A stretch of 64,000 bases of DNA, taken from positions 23,798 to 87,797 of the forward strand of contig NZ_CAFK01000315.1 in NCBI RefSeq assembly GCF_000239815.1, read 5' to 3'. Position 1 is the stretch's first letter; each line of letters begins with the position of its first letter. Below, piece after piece: positions 35,042 to 43,903 of the stretch. The notes below the pieces were generated by a model, which was not told where the DNA came from, ran no database searches, and was given only the letters and a program-made list of their open reading frames with translations. The position numbers and the translations under genes are program-made. Source of the stretch: Bradyrhizobium sp. STM 3843. GTDB taxonomy: Bacteria; Pseudomonadota; Alphaproteobacteria; Rhizobiales; Xanthobacteraceae.

Positions 35042-35707
35042 ATGGCCGGCAAAACGCTTGGGACAGCCCCTACCATCGATTCCAGCGCCAGCGTTCAGGG
35101 CTCGACGCTTGGCGCTTATTGCGAAGTCGGCGCACGCACGATGCTGCTCGACGTCACCATGGGCGACTACTCCTACGTGGTGAACGACGCCCAGATCACC
35201 TATACGAGCATCGGCAAATTCTGCTCGATCGCGGCGATGACGCGGATCAATCCCGGCAACCATCCGATGCATCGGGCGACGCAAGCCCACTTCACCTATC
35301 GCGCCAGCGCCTATTTTCCTGGCGAAAGCGACGACGCCGAGTTCTTTGCCTGGCGCAAGCAACATCACGTGAAGATCGGTCACGATGTCTGGATCGGCCA
35401 TGGCGCGATCGTGCTGCCCGGCCGCAGCATCGGGACTGGCGCGGTGGTTGCGGCCGGAGCCATCGTCACCAAGGACGTGCCGGCCTATACGATCGTCGCC
35501 GGCAATCCCGCCCGCCCAATCAAACGTCGCTTTCCGGAAGAGATCGCCGAACGGCTTGTCCGGCTGGCGTGGTGGGATTGGGATCACGAGGCGCTGCGCG
35601 CGGCATTGCCGGACTTCCGGCAGTTGGCGATCGGTGATTTTCTGAGCAAATATGAGTCAGCACTCGACGTCAGTGACCGGGTGCGGCAAAGTGCCTCTCA
35701 TGACTGA
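35042..35707 (+). CDS. phosphonate-operon hexapeptide (LbetaH) acetyltransferase
   Basis: 221 residues, left-handed beta-helix family. Hexapeptide repeats run through residues ~20-150 (VGARTMLLDVTMGDYSYV, HDVWIGHGAIVLPGRSIGTGAVV, key part VWIGHGAIVLPGRS), with the terminal KDVPAYTIVAGNPAR. Known members near phn genes (TIGR03308-type) have no proven substrate; acetylating an aminophosphonate (PhnO-like function) is a reasonable guess. Overlaps phnM2 by eight bases. Confidence 0.85.
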   Translation: MAGKTLGTAPTIDSSASVQGSTLGAYCEVGARTMLLDVTMGDYSYVVNDAQITYTSIGKFCSIAAMTRINPGNHPMHRATQAHFTYRASAYFPGESDDAEFFAWRKQHHVKIGHDVWIGHGAIVLPGRSIGTGAVVAAGAIVTKDVPAYTIVAGNPARPIKRRFPEEIAERLVRLAWWDWDHEALRAALPDFRQLAIGDFLSKYESALDVSDRVRQSASHD

Positions 35708-36887
35708 TTTCATTGTCTCAGGTGGCCGGGCACTGCTCGGCGACGAATTCGTCGAAACATCCCTCTTCATTGCCCAAGGTAAGGTTGCCGGAATCGGCAC
35801 AATCCGCCGCGGGTCTGACCTCGAACTCGACGCGCGCGAGCTTCTCGTTCTTCCCGGCATCGTCGATCTGCATGGCGACGCGTTCGAGCGCCAGATGGAG
35901 CCGCGTCCCGGCGTCGGCTTCCCGGTCGACGTGGCGCTGATCGACAGCGACCGCCAGGCGATCGCGAACGGCATCACCACAGTGTTTCACGCGACGACCT
36001 GGTCGTGGGAGCCCGGCCTGCGCAGCGGCGACAATGCACGCCGCCTACTCGAAGCGATCGAAGCCTTGCGGCCGCGGCTTGCAGCCGACACGCGTTTCCA
36101 TCTCCGTCACGAAACCTACAATCTCGATGCCGAGGCGGAGATCGGACAGTGGCTGGCAGCGGGGCGGATAGACGTCTTCGCCTTCAACGATCACATGGAT
36201 TCGACGCTCGCCTCCCTCGATAAGCCGCAGAAGCGCCAGCGCATGGTCGACCGGACCGGACTATCCGGCGAGGCCTTCGATCGGTTGGTGGCCGAAATCG
36301 TCTCGCGCGCCGATGAGGTGCCGGCGTCGATTGCGCGCCTGGCCACTATCGCTCGCGACGCCGGCGTGCGGATGCTCTCGCATGACGACGATACGCCGGC
36401 GATGCGCAAGGCCTTCCGCGCGCAGGGCGTGACCATTGCCGAGTTCCCAGTCAATGAGGTGACGGCGCGGGAAGCAGCAGCGGGCGGCGATGCGATCGTC
36501 TATGGCGCGCCGAATGTCGTCCGCGGCGGCAGCCACACGGGATGGACCAAGGCGAGCGACATGATCGCAAAAGGCCTCTGCTCGGTGCTGGCCTCCGACT
36601 ATTACTATCCGGCGCCGCTGCTCGCCGCCTTTCGCCTCGCCGCCGACGGTGTGCTGCCATTGGCACGTGCATGGGACCTTGTCTCGGGCGGACCAGCACG
36701 CGCGGCGGGCCTGTCCGACCGCGGCACGATTGCCGATGGTCGCCGCGCGGACATCGTCCTGGTCGACGATCGATTGCCTATGCGGCCGCGCATCGTCGCC
36801 GTGATCTCCAACGGCCGCGTGGTCTACCTGACTGAAGCTGACCGGCTCACAGCGTCACGATACGCTCGCGCGGCGGCCGCGGAGTAA
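35700..36887 (+). CDS. phnM: second PhnM-family diphosphatase
   Basis: 395 residues, amidohydrolase superfamily. It keeps the key motifs: GIVDLHGDAFERQMEPRPG near residue 56 (key part VDLHGDAFERQMEP), LSHDDDTPAMRKAF near 228, GAPNVVRGGSHTGWTKASD near 277 (key part GAPNVVRGGSHT), ASDYYYPAPLLAAF near 304. Clearly different from PhnM at 24658 (HGD rather than HTD in the first motif). ATG 35700 lies inside the acetyltransferase end. Probably same reaction or a related phosphonate-ribose substrate. Confidence 0.88.
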   Translation: MTDFIVSGGRALLGDEFVETSLFIAQGKVAGIGTIRRGSDLELDARELLVLPGIVDLHGDAFERQMEPRPGVGFPVDVALIDSDRQAIANGITTVFHATTWSWEPGLRSGDNARRLLEAIEALRPRLAADTRFHLRHETYNLDAEAEIGQWLAAGRIDVFAFNDHMDSTLASLDKPQKRQRMVDRTGLSGEAFDRLVAEIVSRADEVPASIARLATIARDAGVRMLSHDDDTPAMRKAFRAQGVTIAEFPVNEVTAREAAAGGDAIVYGAPNVVRGGSHTGWTKASDMIAKGLCSVLASDYYYPAPLLAAFRLAADGVLPLARAWDLVSGGPARAAGLSDRGTIADGRRADIVLVDDRLPMRPRIVAVISNGRVVYLTEADRLTASRYARAAAAE

Positions 36888-36897
36888 GTCGACGACA

Positions 36898-37608
36898 ATG
36901 GCCCAATTTCCACGTTATGCGATCTACTATGCGCCGCCCGCAGCGGGCCCGCTCGATGGCTTCGGCAACGCTCTGCTCGGCTATGACGCAAGAAGCGGTC
37001 GTGACGTGGCATTTGCGGACGGGATTGTGAAAGTCGTCCCCGACTGGCGCGACCTGACCGAAGACGCGCGCAAATATGGCTTCCATGCGACGTTGAAAGC
37101 GCCGTTCGGACTCGCCGTTGGAAAGAGCGAAGCTGACCTGATCGCAGCGTGCGCGGCCTTCGCGGCCCCGCCGCGCACGATCCCGATCATCCGACCGGTG
37201 GTGGCGGCGATCAGCGGCTTTATTGCGGTCGTGCCAGGCGATCGATCTGACGCGCTTCAGGCATTCGCAGCGGATTGCGTCTGCGCCTTCGACACCTTCC
37301 GCGCGCCGATGAGCCCAGAGGATCGCGCGCGCAGACGACCGGAGGCGCTGCCGCCGCGCCAGCTTGAATATCTCGATGCCTGGGGCTACCCGTACGTCAT
37401 GGAGGAATTCCGCTTCCACATGACATTGACGTGCCGGCTTGAGGCCGCGCGTCGCGAGCCGATCCTGTCGATGCTGCAGGCACGCTTTGCCGAGATTGGC
37501 CTCGCGCAGCTCGCCGTCGATTCGATCGCCCTGTTCCGTCAATCCGATCCGGCAACGCGCTTCCGCATCATCGGCGCCTGGCCGCTCGCGAGCAGCGCTG
37601 CCCGATAA
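36898..37608 (+). CDS. phosphonate-operon 2H-phosphoesterase-like protein (DUF1045)
   Basis: 236 residues. Two HxT-type motifs mark a 2H phosphoesterase: YGFHATLKAPF near residue 60 and FRFHMTLTCRL near 171. Family members are linked to phn operons (TIGR03223). No phnP is present in the window, so this protein may cleave the cyclic ribose phosphate product of PhnJ in its place; that is inference. It follows phnM2 after 10 bases. Confidence 0.85.
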   Translation: MAQFPRYAIYYAPPAAGPLDGFGNALLGYDARSGRDVAFADGIVKVVPDWRDLTEDARKYGFHATLKAPFGLAVGKSEADLIAACAAFAAPPRTIPIIRPVVAAISGFIAVVPGDRSDALQAFAADCVCAFDTFRAPMSPEDRARRRPEALPPRQLEYLDAWGYPYVMEEFRFHMTLTCRLEAARREPILSMLQARFAEIGLAQLAVDSIALFRQSDPATRFRIIGAWPLASSAAR

Positions 37609-37614
37609 CGCGCG

Positions 37615-38727
37615 TCAGTGCGATGCGCCGGTGTAACGCGTCGGCGCCTGATCCTCATACACGGCAAGCGGTGGCGAGATGTCGGCACGGTCGCGCGGCA
37701 GCGCGTCGCGCATCTCCTTCTGGAGGAAGGCGATGAGCTTCTCCCGGACTTCGCAGCGCAGATCCCAGGCCTGAGGCGCGTTGCGGGCGCTGACCAGCGC
37801 ACGCAATTCCATGGTGCGCGAGTCGGTGTCGGTGACCTGCAGATTGACCACCGCGCCATCCCACAATTTGGATTGCTTCACGATCTCCTCGAGCCGCTTG
37901 CGGATCCTGGGCACGTCGGCCGCATAATCGACATGCAACATCACCGAACCGATCAGGGAGGCTGCATCGCGCGTCCAGTTCTGGAACGGGCGCTCGATGA
38001 AATAGGACAGCGGCACCACCATCCGCCGCCAGTCCCACAGGCGGATCACGACGTAGGTCGAGGCGATGTCCTCGACCCAACCCCACTCGTTCTCGATGAT
38101 CACGGCGTCCTCGATCCGGATCGGCTGGGTGACAGCGATCTGCACGCCGGCAATCAGATTGCTGAGCAGTGGCCGCGCCGCGAGACCGACGATGACACCG
38201 GCGGCACCGGCCGAGGCGAACAGGCTAACGCCATACTGTCTGACCGAATCGAACGTCATCAGCGCAGTCGAAACTGCCACGATGATGATCAGGGTGTCGG
38301 TGACACGCTTGAACACCCGGACCTGGGTGACGTGCTTGCGCGCCAGGAAGTTCTCGGCAATGTCGTTGCGGAAGCGCTGCAAATAGCGCGTCGCGGCGAG
38401 ATCGACGACGCGGATCGTGATCCAGCCGATCAGCGCGATCGTCGCGACCGCGAAAACATGCGTCAGCGCCGGCCGCCAGCCGTCGCTCAGCGGCGCCAGC
38501 GGCAGGACCAACGCAACGGCAATCAGACAGAGAGCAAGGCGAGCAGGTCCGGCGGTTCGCTGCAGGATCGGCAGCAGGATCGAGTTCCGTGCACCGATGG
38601 TCCGTCTCACCAGCGCGCGGATGACCTTGTAGATCAAGAGTGCGCCGATGATGGCGCCCGCAATCAAACCAGGTCCGACCACCCATTCCGGTGCCAGGCC
38701 AGAGATCCGCTCGACCAATTCCTGCAT
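37615..38727 (-). CDS. MscS-family mechanosensitive channel
   Basis: 370 residues. About four or five membrane helices in the N-terminal ~190 residues, then the MscS pore helix (LFASAGAAGVIVGLAARPLLSNLIAG, key part GAAGVIVGLAARPL) and the beta domain IRIEDAVIIENEWGWVEDI. It releases solutes on osmotic downshift. ATG 38727 follows GGGAGAGAGCGG. It is convergent with the DUF1045 gene; no link to phosphonates is implied. Confidence 0.88.
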   Translation of the reverse strand: MQELVERISGLAPEWVVGPGLIAGAIIGALLIYKVIRALVRRTIGARNSILLPILQRTAGPARLALCLIAVALVLPLAPLSDGWRPALTHVFAVATIALIGWITIRVVDLAATRYLQRFRNDIAENFLARKHVTQVRVFKRVTDTLIIIVAVSTALMTFDSVRQYGVSLFASAGAAGVIVGLAARPLLSNLIAGVQIAVTQPIRIEDAVIIENEWGWVEDIASTYVVIRLWDWRRMVVPLSYFIERPFQNWTRDAASLIGSVMLHVDYAADVPRIRKRLEEIVKQSKLWDGAVVNLQVTDTDSRTMELRALVSARNAPQAWDLRCEVREKLIAFLQKEMRDALPRDRADISPPLAVYEDQAPTRYTGASH

Positions 38728-39004
38728 GCCCGCTCTCTCCCTTCCATTTTGGGAGCGAGACCAACTCATCAGCGCGTCCTCGGATCACCCGGCAGCTGCA
38801 CTGCAGCATGCGCTTGATGCATGGCCGAGGTGCCTGGAACGGCGTGCCCTCTCCAGGTCTACACGCCAACAATACGCAGTTGCAGCATAACGCTGCCGAT
38901 TGTTGCTTTCCTGACAATCCACTGATGTTGCAAGTGAATGGCATATCGCTTGCAATGCACAATACGCCTCGCTATTGCAGCGCAGTAATTTCTTGGAGTG
39001 CACC

Positions 39005-39559
39005 ATGCTCGGAATTGGAAGTAAGTTGCCGTCGTTCGAAATCGTCGGCGTGAAGCCCGGTTTTCACTTCCAGGAGGAGAAGGGCGAGAGCGCCTTCGAA
39101 ACCCTGACGGAAAGCAGCTTTCCCGGTAAGTGGAAGATCATCTTCTTCTATCCCAAGGACTTCACCTTCGTCTGCCCGACCGAGATCGCGGAATTCGCGC
39201 GTCTGTCGAAGGACTTCGCGGATCGCGATGCCGTCGTGCTCGGCGGTTCGACCGACAACGAGTTCTGCAAGCTGGCCTGGCGGCGCGACCACAAGGACCT
39301 GCACCAGTTGCCGATCTGGCAGTTTGCCGACACCAAGGGCACGCTGGTCGATGGTCTCGGCGTACGTTCGCCGGACGGGGTCGCCTATCGCTACACGTTC
39401 ATCGTCGATCCCGACAATACGATCCAGCACGTCTATGCGACCAACCTCAACGTCGGCCGCGCCCCGAAGGACACGCTCCGCGTGCTCGATGCGCTGCAGA
39501 CTGACGAGCTCTGCCCCTGCAACCGTGAAGTGGGCGGTGCGACGCTGAAGGTCGCCTGA
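39005..39559 (+). CDS. ahpC: AhpC-type peroxiredoxin
   Basis: 184 residues. Peroxidatic Cys lies in TFVCPTEIAEF near residue 54, resolving Cys in ELCPCNREV near 172. Typical of the 2-Cys AhpC paired with AhpD. Start ATG 39005 follows TTGGAGTG; the longer TTG frame lacks a ribosome site. It reduces peroxides, and AhpD, two bases downstream, is its likely reductant partner (no AhpF here). Confidence 0.9.
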   Translation: MLGIGSKLPSFEIVGVKPGFHFQEEKGESAFETLTESSFPGKWKIIFFYPKDFTFVCPTEIAEFARLSKDFADRDAVVLGGSTDNEFCKLAWRRDHKDLHQLPIWQFADTKGTLVDGLGVRSPDGVAYRYTFIVDPDNTIQHVYATNLNVGRAPKDTLRVLDALQTDELCPCNREVGGATLKVA

Positions 39560-39561
39560 TC

Positions 39562-40107
39562 ATGTCGATCGACCAGCTGAAGGACCAGATCCCGGACTTC
39601 GCCAAGGACGTCAGGTTGAACCTGTCATCGATGGCGTCGGACGAGACCCTGTCGCCGCAGGCGAAATACGGCCTGTTCGTGGCTTGCGCGATCGCGACCC
39701 GCAATCCGGTTGTCGTGGCTGCGTTGGAAGCGGCTGCCGTCGAGCACTTGTCGCCGGCTGCACTTGCGGCAGCAAAGTCCGCGGCCGCGATCATGGCCAT
39801 GAACAACGTGTATTACCGCTTCGTGCACCTTGCCTCGAACAAGGACTACGCCACGATGCCGGCGCGGCTGCGCATGAACGTGATCGCCAATCCTGGCGTC
39901 GACAAGGCCGATTTCGAGCTATGGTCGCTGGCGGTCTCCGCCATCAGCGGCTGCGGCACCTGCATCGATGCGCATGAGAAGGCGCTGAACGATGCCGGCG
40001 TGAGCGCCGCCACGATCCAGACCGCGGTCCGTTTCGCCGCAATCATCCAGTCGGTCGCGGTGGCGATCGAAGCGGCCGGGCTTCCCCTCGTCCAGGCAGC
40101 CGAGTAG
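39562..40107 (+). CDS. ahpD: alkylhydroperoxidase AhpD-type protein
   Basis: 181 residues, carboxymuconolactone-decarboxylase fold. The redox motif is SGCGTCIDAHEKAL near residue 129 (C-x-x-C with distal His), as in AhpD. It relays electrons to AhpC from a lipoamide or thioredoxin system. Co-operonic with ahpC. Confidence 0.92.
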   Translation: MSIDQLKDQIPDFAKDVRLNLSSMASDETLSPQAKYGLFVACAIATRNPVVVAALEAAAVEHLSPAALAAAKSAAAIMAMNNVYYRFVHLASNKDYATMPARLRMNVIANPGVDKADFELWSLAVSAISGCGTCIDAHEKALNDAGVSAATIQTAVRFAAIIQSVAVAIEAAGLPLVQAAE

Positions 40108-40196
40108 CCGCAAGCGACTCAAAAGTCCGCGGCCTGACATTGGCCGCGGGCTTTTCACGGAGATCGAGCAATACCGCCGCGGCCCGGGAATCGGCG

Positions 40197-40237
40197 CATC
40201 GGTTGCATAAGCATCGATTGCGCAAGCCATCGGTTGC
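40197..40237. repeat. three tandem CATCGGTTGC repeats upstream of the DUF2478 gene
   Basis: CATCGGTTGC at 40197-40206, CATCGATTGC at 40212-40221 and CATCGGTTGC at 40228-40237, with 15-16 base spacing (about 1.5 helical turns). They lie about 100 bases upstream of the DUF2478 start. Possible regulator array; no known site matches. Confidence 0.55.
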
Positions 40238-40339
40238 AGACCTGCGACGGGTCGCGTAGCGTCGTCGTCGTGACGATCACATCTCCGGGCTCGCCGAGCC
40301 GGCAAAGCGTATGACGCCAAAGCAAGCGGAGGCAGCGCC

Positions 40340-40903
40340 ATGATCCAAGATCCTGCTGACCTCGATCTCGGTCCCCTCGCGGCGGTGCTTTATGGACCGA
40401 CCGACGATGCCGACAGCCTCCTCTCGGATTTCGCGCAAGCACTGCTGCGCCAGGGTGTCCGCGTCGGCGGCGTCGTCCAGAACAATGTCCGCGATGCCGT
40501 CGGCAAGAAAACCGGCATGGAAGTGATCGATCTGGCCGACGGTCATGCGATCTCCATCTGTCAGCCGCTCGGCAGCGGCGCCATGGCATGCACGCTCGAC
40601 GCCGGCGGTCTTGCCGAGGCCGCAGTGGCCGTTCAGCGGGCGATTGACGCCCGGGTCGACCTGATCGTGGTCAACAAATTCGCCAAGCAGGAAGCGGCCG
40701 GTGGCGGACTGCGCGATGAACTCGCCCAAGCGATCGTATCGGGGATACCGGTCCTGACAGCCGTTCCTGAAAAATGCGTCGCAGAATGGCAGGCATTCAC
40801 GGCCAATTGCGGAACGACCTTGCAGCCGTCGCGAGACGCGCTCGACGCCTGGTGGCGCGAGATGTCGTCGGGGCTGCACCGCGCGCGCGAGACCTCTGCA
40901 TAA
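40340..40903 (+). CDS. DUF2478 protein
   Basis: 187 residues. DUF2478 proteins are often adjacent to molybdate transport or nitrogen-oxide genes and contain a nucleotide-binding-like fold. The N-terminal VLYGPTDDADSLLSDFAQAL and VVNKFAKQEAAGGGLRDEL (residues ~111-129, NK-like GTPase motif) are visible. Function unknown. No molybdenum genes in the window. Start ATG 40340 follows GGAGGCAGCGCC. Confidence 0.75.
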   Translation: MIQDPADLDLGPLAAVLYGPTDDADSLLSDFAQALLRQGVRVGGVVQNNVRDAVGKKTGMEVIDLADGHAISICQPLGSGAMACTLDAGGLAEAAVAVQRAIDARVDLIVVNKFAKQEAAGGGLRDELAQAIVSGIPVLTAVPEKCVAEWQAFTANCGTTLQPSRDALDAWWREMSSGLHRARETSA

Positions 40904-41052
40904 CGTCCTGCAAGGCGCGTTCGCGATCATGCAGCGTGCGCTCATCGAGCGCGTTTCGCAACGCGCGAAGCCTTCAACGAGCTTGAGGGCTCCTGATCTC
41001 AAGCTGCACAAGCAATCCCAAGCTGCACAAGCAATCCAACAGCACTCAGCGT

Positions 41053-41910
41053 TCAAATGAACGGCTTGCCCCCGGTCACGGCAACCGTGGTCCCCGACGT
41101 ATAGCTGGAGAGCGGGTCGGCAAGCATCACATAGGCGGTCGCAAGCTCGGCTGGCTGTCCGGCGCGCTTCATCGGCACCTGTTCGCCGAAGCTCTTCACC
41201 TTCTCTTCCGGCATGGTGGAAGGGATCAAGGGCGTCCAGATCGGACCGGGCGCGACCGCATTGGCGCGGATGCCTTTCTCGGCCAGCATCTGCGCCAGGC
41301 CTCCGGTGAAATTCTGGATCGCGCCTTTGGTGGTTGCATAGGCGAGCAGACTGGGATTGGGCATGTCCGAATTGACCGACGCGGTGTTCACGATCGCGCT
41401 GCCCGGCTTCATGTGCGGCACAGCAGCCTTGGTGAGGTAGAACATCGCGTGGATGTTGGTGCGGAAGGTCGCCTCCCATTCTTCGTCGGAGATATCGCCG
41501 ATATCTGCAAACGTCGCCTGATGCGCAGCATTGTTGACGAGAATGTCGATGCCGCCGAGCTCTTCGACTGCACGCTCGATCACGGCGCGACAATGGGCAG
41601 CATCCTGCAAATCGCCCGCGACGAGGACGACCTTTCGTCCTTCCTTCTCGATCAACGCCTTCACTTCCTTGGCATCCTCATGCTCGTTGAGATAGGCAAT
41701 CAGGATGTCGGCACCTTCGCGGGCATAGGCGATCGCGACCGCGCGCCCAATCCCGCTATCCCCGCCGGTGATGACGGCCTTCTTGCCCTGCAGGCGGCCA
41801 CAGCCCTTGTAGCTGCTTTCGCCGCAGTCGGGGCGCGGCTGCATCGCCGCGCTCGTTCCCGGCATGTCCTGCGACTGCGGCGGAAATGGCGGGCGAGGAT
41901 AATCGGACAT
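41053..41910 (-). CDS. SDR family oxidoreductase (YghA/YhdF-like)
   Basis: 285 residues, extended N-terminus (YPRPPFPPQSQDMPGTSAA) typical of YghA-like SDRs. The Rossmann motif is TGGDSGIGRAVAIAYAREGA near residue 50 and the active site YATTKGAIQNF near 196 (Tyr-x-x-x-Lys). It is a NAD(P)H-dependent reductase of unknown carbonyl substrate. ATG 41910 follows AGGAGCGCC. 47 bases downstream of the CBS protein on the same strand. Confidence 0.9.
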   Translation of the reverse strand: MSDYPRPPFPPQSQDMPGTSAAMQPRPDCGESSYKGCGRLQGKKAVITGGDSGIGRAVAIAYAREGADILIAYLNEHEDAKEVKALIEKEGRKVVLVAGDLQDAAHCRAVIERAVEELGGIDILVNNAAHQATFADIGDISDEEWEATFRTNIHAMFYLTKAAVPHMKPGSAIVNTASVNSDMPNPSLLAYATTKGAIQNFTGGLAQMLAEKGIRANAVAPGPIWTPLIPSTMPEEKVKSFGEQVPMKRAGQPAELATAYVMLADPLSSYTSGTTVAVTGGKPFI

Positions 41911-41957
41911 CAGGCGCTCCTGCTGACAACGCTGGATCGAGGTGGTCGCATGGCGAA

Positions 41958-42392
41958 TCAAAGTGCTTGCGAATGCTGGCCGCCCGGCCGTGAAATCTGG
42001 TGGAGGGAGGCAGCAGTCGCGTCGCCGTCGCGCGTGCGGGCGATGTCGCCGAGCGAGATGATGCCGACCAGCCGTTTGTCGCGATTGAGCACCGGCAATC
42101 GCCGCACCTGGATGTCGCCCATGTTCCAGGATACGTCCTCGAGCTCCTGATCGTCGAAGCAGTATTTGACCTCGGGCGTCATGATCTCACGGATCTTGGT
42201 TTCCGGGCCACGGCCGGCGGCGACGGCGCGCACGGCAATATCGCGGTCGGAGATCATACCGACCAGACGGTCATGATCGGTGACCGGCAACAGTCCGATA
42301 TCGAGCGCCGCCATCGCCTCGGCGGCGTCCTTCAACGTGTCGTCGGGCGTGCAAAGCTGAACGTCAGTGGTCATCACGTCAGAGACCTTCAT
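41958..42392 (-). CDS. CBS-domain protein
   Basis: 144 residues with tandem CBS domains: VSDVMTTDVQLCTPDDTLKDAAEAM (key part DVMTTDVQLCTPDDT) and REIMTPEVKYCFDDQELEDV. They close with PVTDHDRLVGMISDRDIAVRA and LPVLNRDKRLVGIISLGDIA, the usual CBS ends. Binds adenosyl ligands or acts as a stress sensor; the partner is unknown. ATG 42392 follows GAGGAGAA. Confidence 0.9.
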   Translation of the reverse strand: MKVSDVMTTDVQLCTPDDTLKDAAEAMAALDIGLLPVTDHDRLVGMISDRDIAVRAVAAGRGPETKIREIMTPEVKYCFDDQELEDVSWNMGDIQVRRLPVLNRDKRLVGIISLGDIARTRDGDATAASLHQISRPGGQHSQAL

Positions 42393-42558
42393 GGCATTCT
42401 CCTCGACATGGTTCGGCGCGGCATCGACCTCGGCGGCTCTCGAAACTGCAGACGCGGAGCAGGATCGGCCGTTCCAAATCGTCCTGTGCTTCGGGGCTTC
42501 GGAACACGCCGCCTGCCGGCGCATTGCTCCTGACATCCCCTCGGGAAGGACCATCGGC

Positions 42559-42729
42559 ATGATCAAACCAGTTGAGCCCAACGGCCGCGAACCCGAACGT
42601 TCGGAAGACGATATTCAGCGTGACCAGCTCGGCCCGCGCGGCGTTCCCGGCGGACCCGATCCGGCGAAGATGACACCGCAACGCGATAAGAAGACGCCTG
42701 ACCACGTCGATCCTGGCCACACCGCCTGA
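42559..42729 (+). CDS. small hydrophilic protein
   Basis: 56 residues, very hydrophilic, Pro/Asp/Lys-rich (RGVPGGPDPAKMTPQRDKK), no hydrophobic core; probably disordered. ATG 42559 follows GGAAGGACC. Divergent from the CBS gene. Real coding is likely but unproven. Confidence 0.5.
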   Translation: MIKPVEPNGREPERSEDDIQRDQLGPRGVPGGPDPAKMTPQRDKKTPDHVDPGHTA

Positions 42730-42777
42730 TCGCGGAGCAGCCTGACCACGTCGGAAATGGCGTTCGATTACAGGAGC

Positions 42778-42954
42778 TCAACCGGGCAGAATGGTCGGCG
42801 GCGGCGCCTCGGCCTGCTCGCGCAGCTGCTCCATCTCCCGCAGCTCCTGCTCGGCCTGATACCAGAACTCATCCTGTTGGCCTTCGGGCCGGCCGGCCTG
42901 TTCCCAGAGCTGATGAGCCCGCTCACGCAGCTTTTCGTCCGTCGGCTGGTCCAT
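42778..42954 (-). CDS. DUF2934 protein
   Basis: 58 residues: KLRERAHQLWEQAGRPEGQQ and EFWYQAEQELREMEQL are the DUF2934 signature (helix-Trp-Glu-x-Gly). Short rhizobial proteins of unknown function. ATG 42954 has only a weak ribosome site; longer starts are arginine-rich shadows. Confidence 0.75.
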   Translation of the reverse strand: MDQPTDEKLRERAHQLWEQAGRPEGQQDEFWYQAEQELREMEQLREQAEAPPPTILPG

Positions 42955-43132
42955 GGGCACGATCTCACGCGAGAGGCGGTGCACGGCCCGCCCCTCCGGG
43001 GCTGGCGCAGCGAGGCCAGGCCGTGCAGGCACGTCCTGTAGACGCGACCTACATCGGCAATGCCCAACAGCGGATGTAGTTCCAAGCCAGGTCGGCTGCG
43101 GGCGGCTTACCGCTCCCAAAAGTTGCTAATCG

Positions 43133-43390
43133 CTAACGCTTGCGGCTGTCGTTCGGCGCTGCCTGCCTCGGCATGGTCGGCGCCGGACCGGTCGGCCCGC
43201 CCGCGCCTTGGCCGATCGTCGGCGTGTTGCTGTTGGCGCTGTCGCTCGCGGTCTGGTTGCGCCTCGGCGCGAGCCAGAACAGGGCCGCGACGATGACGAT
43301 GGCTGCAATCACCGCGATCAGCATGGTGGCCCCGATCCCGCGCCGTTGCCGGCGAGAATTAAGCTCCTTGTTCTGATCGAGGTCGGTCAT
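43133..43390 (-). CDS. small single-pass membrane protein
   Basis: 85 residues. Charged N-terminus (LDQNKELNSRRQRRG), one membrane segment (MLIAVIAAIVIVAALFWLA), then a Pro/Asn/Ser-rich tail. Probably an inner-membrane anchored protein with an exported or cytosolic flexible tail. Ribosome site is weak. 20 bases downstream of the next exported gene on the same strand. Confidence 0.65.
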   Translation of the reverse strand: MTDLDQNKELNSRRQRRGIGATMLIAVIAAIVIVAALFWLAPRRNQTASDSANSNTPTIGQGAGGPTGPAPTMPRQAAPNDSRKR

Positions 43391-43410
43391 CGCGCGGCAG
43401 TCCCGCTCGT

Positions 43411-43767
43411 TCAACTGAGATTTCCCGGCATAAAACAGCGGATCGAGGTGCCGAGCGAGCCCTTGATCGGCCAGACCATTGTGCGGCCCGAGCGATTCGG
43501 CTCCGTGATGACGGCATCGTCCGGTACGACGATCCACTCCCCATCGAGGTGCACCCGATAATGCGTGCCTTGCATGTCCCAGTCGGGATCGGACACAGCA
43601 AGACCGTCGGCGTCCGAGCAACACGGTCCGCGTCCGCTTTTCAAACTATCGAACCAAGCCTTCAGGGGCGAGTTGGCATAGCGGCCATCGTCGCGCGCCA
43701 GCGCATGGTGGAGAGGCCACGCCGCCAGCAAGACGGGGAAGCCTAACGCGATCAACCTCTTCATCAT
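43411..43767 (-). CDS. exported PCC-motif protein (paralogue of 60782 gene)
   Basis: 118 residues (ATG 43767 or 43764), signal peptide at the N-terminus (LIALGFPVLLAAWPLHHALA). Mature part: LKAWFDSLKSGRGPCCSDADG, then a late Cys (IRCFMPG). The L-x-x-W-F/Y-x-x-L...PCC-x-x-AD arrangement is shared with the gene at 60782 beside xoxF. Vicinal Cys suggests metal or redox binding in the periplasm. Function unknown. Confidence 0.7.
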   Translation of the reverse strand: MMKRLIALGFPVLLAAWPLHHALARDDGRYANSPLKAWFDSLKSGRGPCCSDADGLAVSDPDWDMQGTHYRVHLDGEWIVVPDDAVITEPNRSGRTMVWPIKGSLGTSIRCFMPGNLS

Positions 43768-43903
43768 CTGATCACCGCAAAGCAAAGGCAGTCACTGGCC
43801 CGGGAATACGGGTCACGCCTGCCGCGTCTTGCTCGTCAAATTCGCTGATCCAATGATGGTTCCTGCGCAGACGTTTGGGACCGCTCGCCAGCAACAGTCG
43901 GCA

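Noticed and set aside
37618..38817. Long open frame (399 codons) antisense to the MscS gene
   Set aside because: Arg/Gln/His-rich shadow translation of a real GC-rich gene; no ribosome site.
43133..43390. Longer 163-codon start for the small membrane protein
   Set aside because: The extension is Arg/His-rich shadow of the neighbouring gene; the internal ATG 43390 gives a sensible protein.
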